From contig JBIISM010000002.1 of the NCBI GenBank assembly GCA_044341025.1, positions 186,001-250,000 on the forward strand: DNA of 64,000 nucleotides. Direction: 5' to 3'. The stretch comes from JABMMZ01 sp044341025. GTDB lineage: Bacteria; Bacteroidota; Bacteroidia; NS11-12g; UBA955. The position numbers and the translations under genes are program-made. This document shows, piece by piece, positions 58,905 to 64,000 of the stretch; position 1 is the first letter of the stretch; each line of letters starts with the position of its first letter. Below the pieces are notes generated by a model. It saw only the letters and a program-made list of their open reading frames with translations. It did not search any database and was not told the origin of the DNA.

Positions 58905-59232
58905 TAGAGAGCCGATCTTGTTGATTTCAGATATATTAAGTTCTATTGCTAAAATAAAAACTTATATTCTAGGATACACATTTGAAGGCTTTGTTAACGA
59001 TTCCAAAACATGCGATGCTGTTATAAGGAATTTTGAGATTATTGGAGAAGCTGCCAATAGAATCCCTGATGAAATCAGAGAACATTATCCAGAAATTAAT
59101 TGGTTTAGAATACGTGGATTCAGAAATAGAATAGTACACGATTATATGGGGATTGATTACAGTATTGTTTGGGTCATTATTAATAATGATTTGGATACTT
59201 TAGAAAGTGAAATTTCTAAGATTAAAATTTAA
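58897..59232 (+). CDS. hepT: HEPN-domain toxin (HepT-like, DUF86)
   Basis: 111 helical residues. 'DAVIRNFEIIGEAANRIPDE' is the DUF86 helix and 'RNRIVHDY' gives Arg76-x4-His81-x-Tyr83, the RX4HXY motif. This motif combines the HEPN RNase residues and the Tyr that MntA-type enzymes AMPylate. All key residues are intact, so the toxin is probably functional. HepT proteins cleave RNA (tRNA 3' ends in studied cases). The pair sits in a repeat-rich stretch downstream of the tmRNA gene. Confidence 0.9.
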   Translation: MSNREPILLISDILSSIAKIKTYILGYTFEGFVNDSKTCDAVIRNFEIIGEAANRIPDEIREHYPEINWFRIRGFRNRIVHDYMGIDYSIVWVIINNDLDTLESEISKIKI

Positions 59233-59319
59233 ATTTATCTATTGATATTCAATAATCTTTTATAGCCAACTCATGGTTATGAAGTGAATGTGAATGTGAT
59301 TGAATCCATACCAGAGACT

Positions 59320-59375
59320 TTTCTTCCCATAGCAGAATTCGCGTACTGCGACGAACACGCCATAGGACAGGTTGT
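59320..59375. repeat. Repeat D: diverged member of the GCTACGGG-type palindromic family
   Basis: 'TAGCAGA', 'ACTGCG' and 'CACGCCATAGG' appear in the same order as TAGCAGA, ACTGCG and CACGCTACGGG in element C at 58291-58331. Further on, ACATTTGTAGGGAAT occurs twice (59442-59456 and 59495-59509), with a CCCC-AT-CGGGG hairpin between them. Confidence 0.45.
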
Positions 59376-59524
59376 TACTTCACCCTGCACTTGAGTTTTG
59401 TTTCACAAGACACAGAGCAGGACAAAGCCCCAAGGGATAATACATTTGTAGGGAATCAAATACCAATATAATTCCACAACCCCATCGGGGTGAAACATTT
59501 GTAGGGAATGTGATTTAAATTCAT

Positions 59525-59842
59525 TAGGGAATAACTGCGTTGTTCCCTAATTGGGGTGCCTAACAAGAACACACAATTGAATGCGCTTTTACTCAAAAGC
59601 TTTTTTTAGAGTGAATGAGAATGTGATTGTGAGAGTATATTACAAATAGGGGAATAACTTTGTTGTTCCCGAATTGGGGTGCCTTACAAGAACACACAAT
59701 TGAATGCGCTTTTTCAAAGCTTTTTTTAATTCCATCTAAAGAGTGAAAGTGAAGTATAAATAGGGGAATAACTGCGTTGTTCCCGAGTTGGGTGGCCTAA
59801 CAAGAACACACAATTGAACGCGCTTTTTCAAAGCTTTTTTTT
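59525..59842 (+). repeat. Three copies of an 84-bp unit, each ending in a terminator-like hairpin
   Basis: Units at about 59525-59609, 59647-59730 and 59761-59842, at 122- and 114-bp spacing. Each begins GGGAA-t-AAC-nnn-GTT-g-TTCCC, a 9-bp interrupted palindrome. Each continues with an almost invariant CAAGAACACACAATTGAA and ends GCTTT(T)..(A)AAAGC followed by 7-8 T. The spacers are purine-rich and not repeated. No open frame spans the units. Confidence 0.8.
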
Positions 59843-59869
59843 GTTTTAATCCTGCTTATGAAAGAGGAG

Positions 59870-59925
59870 GTGTCCCCGCAGCAGAGCTCCTTCGTCGCAC
59901 GCTACGGGTCTCACCCTGTAGCGTG
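59870..59925. repeat. Repeat E: GCTACGGG-type palindrome beside ssrA
   Basis: GCAGCAGAG, then CACGCTACGGG (59899-59908 region) pairs with CCCTGTAGCGTG (to 59925) over a short loop. CACCCTGTAGC at 59912-59922 is repeated inverted as GCTACAGGGTG at 59984-59994, overlapping the 3' end of tmRNA. Confidence 0.6.
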
Positions 59926-59946
59926 AAAATCCTGACCGAATTGCAT

Positions 59947-59979
59947 AAAAAAAACCCTGAATATTGTTTTCAGGGTTTT
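59947..59979 (-). terminator. ssrA terminator
   Basis: AAAACCCTGAA / TTCAGGGTTTT stem with a 7-nt loop; on the minus strand it ends in a run of eight T, 14 nt after the tmRNA 3' end. Confidence 0.85.
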
Positions 59980-59992
59980 CTCTGCTACAGGG

Positions 59993-60360
59993 TGGAGCTG
60001 GAGGGAATCGAACCCTCGTCCGAACTAGGAAATGATGGCGCTTTCTACATGTTTAGAAACCATTATTTTTCGAGTTGTGAAAGCTTGGTTTCAGACCTTG
60101 CCACAACCTTATGCTACTTGTAATGCAAACAGCCGCTGCAACACTGCTTACATACCCGGGTATGTCGAACACCGTAACCCGTTACCGACCCAGACAAGGG
60201 CAACGACAGTGTATGGAAATTTACCTAATCACTGATTAAGCAGCCATTGCGAAGTTATTTTCGCCTCTTGAAGTTTTGAGTGTTGAGATTAAAGAGCCAG
60301 CAAACAAAGCTCTACATGCTTACACCCCATTCGCTCTACCCGTCAATTCCGGTCAGCCCC
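59993..60360 (-). ncRNA. ssrA: Transfer-messenger RNA (tmRNA), tag GENNFAMAA
   Basis: The minus strand begins GGGGCTGACCGGAATTGACG, the usual 5' end of tmRNA, and closes with a T-arm 'GGTTCGATTCCC' and CAGCTCC, which pairs with GGGGCTG as the acceptor stem. The tag frame (60236-60265) reads GGC GAA AAT AAC TTC GCA ATG GCT GCT TAA, that is GENNFAMAA and stop, close to the Bacteroidota tag GENNYALAA. The discriminator A is at 59993, followed by CCC rather than CCA, so the CCA end is added after transcription. About 368 nt. tmRNA rescues stalled ribosomes with SmpB. Confidence 0.95.
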
Positions 60361-60379
60361 ATGTGGTTTTTACGAACTG

Positions 60380-60387
60380 CAAAGATA
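60380..60387 (-). promoter_or_regulatory. -7 box of ssrA
   Basis: Minus-strand TATCTTTG (plus CAAAGATA), 19 nt before the mature 5' end, leaving a short leader for RNase P to remove. Confidence 0.5.
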
Positions 60388-60551
60388 CGGACAATTAAAA
60401 AGAAAATAATGTGTGTTTGAAAAAACACGGATGAATAGTGTATAAAAGGGATTGAAGTTGATATAACTTTTGTGATAGTTTAGCAGATAGGATTGCTGTC
60501 CCTATTTTACTTATTACACAAACTCTTAAGCAAATCCCTGCAGGAAATAAT

Positions 60552-61220
60552 TTAGCGTTTCAAACCAATCTCATCCCTGCAATCTTTGCAAAGATCCATT
60601 GGCCAATTGTCTATTGTAGTTAACTTGCCTTTTGCATCTTTCATGAAACAAGGATAAGCACTGCTGCAGTGATGGCCGGGAACTTTTGTCAGACCATTGT
60701 TGTGTCCAATTTCATGAAGAATTACTTTTTGCAACCTTTCTAAAAACTTTGCCTCTGTAACACCTTTCTTTAATTTAAAAGAAGAGCTGATACACCCTTT
60801 GTTGTTCGTACTGCCTAAGCCAATAATCCCATAATCCTTGACTTTTTTTTGGGTATTGGTATGGGAGATGTCTTTACTGGTCAGTGCCGCTATAAAACGG
60901 AAGTGGTTTTTGTTATACCGTTCTAAAAAATTTAAAATAGAGTCTGCACGGTATCTATTTCGTGGTTTGTAATAAGCGTATTGCGGAAGTTGGCTGGATT
61001 TTAAAATGACAGGTAAATGGTAAAAACTTGTCACCTTGTCCATAATTGGTTTTAAAAGTTTGGTCTCTTTAAACTCCAAATTCAAAATCAAAATGGTGTC
61101 CGATTTGTATGGGATTTCTTTTTTTGAAAAGAAAGGTATTTTGGAGTTGCTGTTGTTGCAAGTTGTAATACATATTGCAAAACATAGAAGTGCTATCGGG
61201 ATGATTAATATGTTTTTCAT
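60552..61220 (-). CDS. Secreted archaemetzincin-type zinc metalloprotease
   Basis: 222 residues. The signal 'IIPIALLCFAICITTC' resembles a lipoprotein leader, with Cys at 21. The catalytic motif is HEIGHNNGL...HHC....PCFM, followed after about 18 residues by LCKDC. This HExxHxxG-(n)-C-x4-CxM-(n)-CxxC arrangement defines archaemetzincins, whose second zinc site is held by the four Cys. Here there are a few extra residues between GL and the first Cys. Most prokaryotic members are cytoplasmic; export of this one is notable. It lies 36 bp downstream of the repeat protein gene, probably in one operon. Confidence 0.85.
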   Translation of the reverse strand: MKNILIIPIALLCFAICITTCNNSNSKIPFFSKKEIPYKSDTILILNLEFKETKLLKPIMDKVTSFYHLPVILKSSQLPQYAYYKPRNRYRADSILNFLERYNKNHFRFIAALTSKDISHTNTQKKVKDYGIIGLGSTNNKGCISSSFKLKKGVTEAKFLERLQKVILHEIGHNNGLTKVPGHHCSSAYPCFMKDAKGKLTTIDNWPMDLCKDCRDEIGLKR

Positions 61221-61256
61221 TTTTTCGCTTATGCTTTTAGTTGTTCTTGAATAACA

Positions 61257-61748
61257 TCAAAACAACGCAAATCGCGACATGATAACCACCATTTCAGCCA
61301 AACTGGCGCCGCCTTCAATAAGTCCAATTTGTTTTTTATTGCTGCCGTATTCGTTCGTGGTGTATATTTTATTGGCTTCGTAAAGGGCTATTTGTTTTTT
61401 GTTGGAACCATACTCATTGGTGGTGTATACCTTTCCTGCTTCGATCAGTAAAAATTGTTTTTTGTTGCTGCCGTATTCATTGGTGGTATATGCCTTTCCC
61501 GCTTCAATCAGCATAAATTGCTTTTTGTTTGATCCATATTCATTGCAGTTAAAAACTTTGCCTGCTTCTATAAACATGAATTGCTTTTTGTTGCTTCCAT
61601 ATTCATTGGTGCTGCTCACTTTTCCAGCATCCAAGCTCATAAACTGTTTTTTATTTGAGCCGTATTCATTGCAGGTGTATACTTTGGTTTCTGACATAGC
61701 GATTAAGTTGTAAGTTAAAAAAAAGATTAAAAGAATATGGTTTTTCAT
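61257..61748 (-). CDS. Secreted protein of six 21-residue repeats (NEYGSNKKQ)
   Basis: 163 residues from the ATG at 61746-61748. The signal peptide 'ILLIFFLTYNLIAMS' precedes six tandem units of consensus (V/A)Y(T/N)(T/C)NEYGSNKKQ followed by (F/I)xLxEAGK. After the last unit comes a hydrophobic 'ASLAEMVVIMSRFALF' tail. Regular 21-residue units with alternating polar and aliphatic positions suggest a small beta-solenoid. A frame extension to 61772 starts inside the promoter and is rejected. I do not recognise a named family with certainty; DUF6150-like proteins have similar units. It is likely cotranscribed with the metalloprotease. Confidence 0.75.
   Translation of the reverse strand: MKNHILLIFFLTYNLIAMSETKVYTCNEYGSNKKQFMSLDAGKVSSTNEYGSNKKQFMFIEAGKVFNCNEYGSNKKQFMLIEAGKAYTTNEYGSNKKQFLLIEAGKVYTTNEYGSNKKQIALYEANKIYTTNEYGSNKKQIGLIEGGASLAEMVVIMSRFALF
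61300..61690 (-). repeat. Six 63-bp tandem repeats coding for the 21-residue units
   Basis: The period is exactly 63 bp across 61300-61690, with drift mainly at third codon positions and in a few residues. Purifying selection on the repeated protein unit is therefore likely, rather than recent slippage. Confidence 0.8.
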
Positions 61749-61774
61749 TAGGATGGTATAATCTATAAACAAAA

Positions 61775-61804
61775 CAAATTTAGTTGGTTTTGTTTATTAA
61801 GCAA
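61775..61804 (-). promoter_or_regulatory. Promoter of the repeat protein-metalloprotease pair
   Basis: Minus strand TTG (plus CAA, 61802-61804), 19 nt, TAAATTTG (plus CAAATTTA, 61775-61782), 26 nt before the ATG at 61748. The remaining space to nrdA shows nothing else. Confidence 0.6.
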
Positions 61805-62009
61805 GTTTGTTTTTATTCCTGCAGCTAGTTCAAATTTAATTGCCAAAATTCTATTACTAAACCAGGCATTTCCATTACCGTGATTTCATGCTGTGTTGCG
61901 GAAAAAGGTGAAGTATTATGCTATAGTGTACACCCAATATCACAAGCTTCCCTCAAATAGGACGGTTTCTTTTAAGGTTTATTTACAGTCAAATACTTTT
62001 GCTTTTTTC

Positions 62010-64000
62010 TTATGAACCGCAGCTAATGCATCCTTCTTCCATGGAGCAAGCAGCACCTTCGCTGAATACTGGTTCTATGTCTTTGCTAAGGTTTGTTAAA
62101 TCGTTTGTGGGTGCAGCAATGGGGATTACTGGACTTACCTCATTATTGCCTTGCTTTTCTACCGTAAATTGGACTGCTTGCGAAGCTGCTTGAGTACGCA
62201 AATAATACATACCTGTTTTCAAGCCACTTTTCCAAGCATGAAAGTGCATTGAGGTCAATTTAGAGGTGTTCGGGTTGTCAATAAATAAGTTTAATGATTG
62301 CGATTGACAAACAAAGGCACCCCTATCGGCTGACATATCGATGATGTTACGTTGCTTTATTTCCCAAACTGTTTTGTATAGCTCTTTAATATCGCCCGGT
62401 ATTTCATCAATGTTTTGTATACTGCCATTGGCGGCTACGATTTTGTTTTTCATGCTGTTATCCCATAATCCTAAGCTGACTAGGTCTTTCAACAAATGCT
62501 TATTAACGATGATGAATTCGCCACTCAAAACCCTTCTTGTATAAATGTTGGATGTATAGGGTTCAAAACATTCGTTGTTTCCAAAAATTTGAGAAGTAGA
62601 AGCAGTGGGCATTGGCGCTAGTAAAAGCGAATTTCGTACACCGTGCTTTTGAACTTCTTCTTTTAATGTTTTCCAATCCCATTTTTCAGATGGGTTTACA
62701 TTCCACATATCAAATTGAAAGATTCCTTTAGAAACCGGTGAGCCTATATAGGTTTCGTAGGGTCCTTGTGTTTTTGCCAAATCTTTACTAGCGGTCATAG
62801 CTGCAAAGTATATGGTTTCAAAAATATTTTTATTCAATGCTTTGGCCGATTCACTCTCAAAAGGCAAACGCAATAAAATAAAAACATCTGCCAATCCTTG
62901 CACACCTATGCCGATTGGTCTGTGTTTCATGTTGGAGTTTTTCGCTTCAATTACTGGGTAATAATTGTTGTCAATAATTTTGTTTAGATTTTTAGTAACC
63001 TGATAGGTTACATCATACAACTTTTGGTGGTCAAATTTTCCGTCAAGTACAAATTTCGGCAAGGCTATAGAGGCCAAATTGCATACGGCAACTTCGTCTG
63101 GACTGGTATATTCCATAATCTCAGTGCAAAGATTGCTGCTTTTGATGGTTCCAATATTTTGTTGATTGCTTTTGCTGTTTGCCGCATCTTTATAAAGCAT
63201 GTAAGGTGTTCCTGTTTCTATTTGCGATTGCAAAATAGCGAACCATAAATCTTGGGCTTTTATTGTTTTCCTTGCTTTACCTTCCGATTCATATTTGGTG
63301 TACAAAGCTTCAAATTCTTGACCCCAACATTCGCTTAAACCCGGACACTCATTTGGACAAAATAAACTCCATTCGCCATTTGCTTCAACACGTTTCATAA
63401 ACAAATCGCAAATCCATAAGGCAAAAAACAAATCTCTAGCGCGCATTTCTTCTTTTCCGTGGTTTTTTCTCAAATCTAAGAAGTCAAAAATATCCGCATG
63501 CCAAGGTTCAATGTAAATGGCAAATGCGCCTTTTCTTTTTCCTCCACCTTGATCCACATAACGCGCTGTATCGTTAAATACCCTCAACATTGGAACAATG
63601 CCATTGCTTGTGCCGTTTGTGCCACCTATGTAACTGCCTGTAGCTCTGACATTGTGTATGGCCAAGCCAATGCCGCCAGCACTTTGAGATATTTTTGCTG
63701 TTTGTTTTAATGTGTCGTATATTCCATCTATGCTATCCTCTTTAACGGTTAATAAAAAGCAAGAACTCATTTGAGGCTTTGGTGTTCCTGCGTTGAACAA
63801 AGTAGGTGTGGCATGCGTCATCCATTTTTCGCTCATCAAATGGTAAGTTGCAATCGCATTTTCAATGTCTTCTTTGTGTATGCCCAAGGCCACCCTCATA
63901 TACATATGTTGGGGGCGTTCAACTATTTTTCCATTTACTTTTAACAGGTAAGATTTTTCTAATGTTTTAAAACCAAAATAGTCGAACCCAAAGTCTCTGT
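62010..64000 (-). CDS. nrdA: Class Ia ribonucleotide reductase alpha subunit, N-terminus outside the window
   Basis: The frame runs off the right edge; at least 663 codons are present. Catalytic residues are visible: the first active-site Cys in 'MSSCFLL', the radical Cys with Asn and Glu in 'NLCTEIMEY', the redox partner Cys in 'VAVCNLASIAL', and the radical-transfer Tyr pair in 'LKTGMYYLR'. The C-terminal tail 'CSMEEGCISCGS' carries the shuttle cysteines. It reduces ribonucleoside diphosphates with a di-iron tyrosyl partner (NrdB), not in the window. The missing part includes the ATP cone. Confidence 0.95.
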   Translation of the reverse strand, partial: RDFGFDYFGFKTLEKSYLLKVNGKIVERPQHMYMRVALGIHKEDIENAIATYHLMSEKWMTHATPTLFNAGTPKPQMSSCFLLTVKEDSIDGIYDTLKQTAKISQSAGGIGLAIHNVRATGSYIGGTNGTSNGIVPMLRVFNDTARYVDQGGGKRKGAFAIYIEPWHADIFDFLDLRKNHGKEEMRARDLFFALWICDLFMKRVEANGEWSLFCPNECPGLSECWGQEFEALYTKYESEGKARKTIKAQDLWFAILQSQIETGTPYMLYKDAANSKSNQQNIGTIKSSNLCTEIMEYTSPDEVAVCNLASIALPKFVLDGKFDHQKLYDVTYQVTKNLNKIIDNNYYPVIEAKNSNMKHRPIGIGVQGLADVFILLRLPFESESAKALNKNIFETIYFAAMTASKDLAKTQGPYETYIGSPVSKGIFQFDMWNVNPSEKWDWKTLKEEVQKHGVRNSLLLAPMPTASTSQIFGNNECFEPYTSNIYTRRVLSGEFIIVNKHLLKDLVSLGLWDNSMKNKIVAANGSIQNIDEIPGDIKELYKTVWEIKQRNIIDMSADRGAFVCQSQSLNLFIDNPNTSKLTSMHFHAWKSGLKTGMYYLRTQAASQAVQFTVEKQGNNEVSPVIPIAAPTNDLTNLSKDIEPVFSEGAACSMEEGCISCGS

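Noticed and set aside
59525..59842. CRISPR array
   Set aside because: There are only three units, the repeat is about 84 bp with diverged stems, spacers are purine-rich and of unequal length (about 30-37 bp), and no cas genes are present.
58250..60000. Prophage or transposon remnant
   Set aside because: No integrase, transposase or phage gene fragment is readable; only repeats and the toxin-antitoxin pair are present.
59923..60235. Short plus-strand open frames between the repeats and the archaemetzincin gene
   Set aside because: They lie antisense to tmRNA (59993-60360), whose ends, tag and T-arm are unambiguous.
61300..61690. CRISPR or non-coding tandem repeat
   Set aside because: The 63-bp period codes for a regular 21-residue unit behind a signal peptide and a good promoter, with changes mainly at third positions.

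Overview
The window comes from a member of the Bacteroidota. Six proteins end in type IX secretion (T9SS) sorting domains: five of type A and one of type B, the 'gliding motility-associated C-terminal domain'. A gldH gene is present. Promoters follow the Bacteroidota pattern TTG-N17-23-TAnnTTTG, Shine-Dalgarno sequences are largely absent, and the tmRNA tag reads GENNFAMAA. The sequence alone does not fix class or genus. Base composition is AT-rich throughout and most of the window is ordinary chromosome. There is no prophage, transposase or CRISPR array.

Layout. 0-8.4 kb: truncated T9SS cargo, biotin carrier protein, PMP3-type lipoprotein, oxyR, pyrF, secreted subtilisin. 8.4-11.1 kb: putative porin, then a 740-bp gap with an orphan promoter and a decayed CoA-binding gene. 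11.1-20.1 kb: redoxin, SDR, giant T9SS type B protein, GT-C/TPR fusion, ruvA-ilvE. 20.1-24.5 kb: unknown gene-rdgB-queA, two Skp/OmpH chaperones and murI. 24.5-36.4 kb: aconitase, rplS, ahpC, fatty acid desaturase, RluB-type pseudouridine synthase with a repeat-rich tail, comF, Calx-beta T9SS protein, DUF2461. 36.5-42.5 kb (minus strand): infB, paaD, recX, exonuclease-family T9SS protein, BASS transporter. 42.6-54.6 kb: gldH, DCC protein, internally duplicated secreted protein, O-antigen ligase-like protein, LysM/RlpA protein, VWA protein, DnaJ membrane protein, T9SS photosystem-stability-like protein, a 58-aa DUF5522 gene, ppx, ndk, nadK, xth.

54.6-61.8 kb is the accessory-looking part: glycosyltransferase, small unknown gene, ccmB-like gene, saccharopine dehydrogenase-like enzyme, a HEPN/MNT (type VII-like) toxin-antitoxin pair, then ssrA (tmRNA), a secreted archaemetzincin and a six-repeat secreted protein. 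Its intergenic spaces hold several repeat families: heptad NTAGGGN arms with variable hairpins, a GCTACGGG-type palindromic element, and three copies of an 84-bp unit that ends in a terminator-like hairpin. The window closes inside nrdA.

Signs of coordination: oxyR and ahpC form an oxidative-stress pair, although they are far apart. ruvA, rdgB, xth, recX, ndk and nrdA serve DNA and nucleotide upkeep. GldH, the T9SS cargos, porin, Skp pair, O-antigen ligase and LysM/RlpA protein belong to the envelope and surface. Many promoters place the -7 box only 4-9 nt before the start codon, which predicts leaderless or nearly leaderless mRNAs, two of them with GTG starts.
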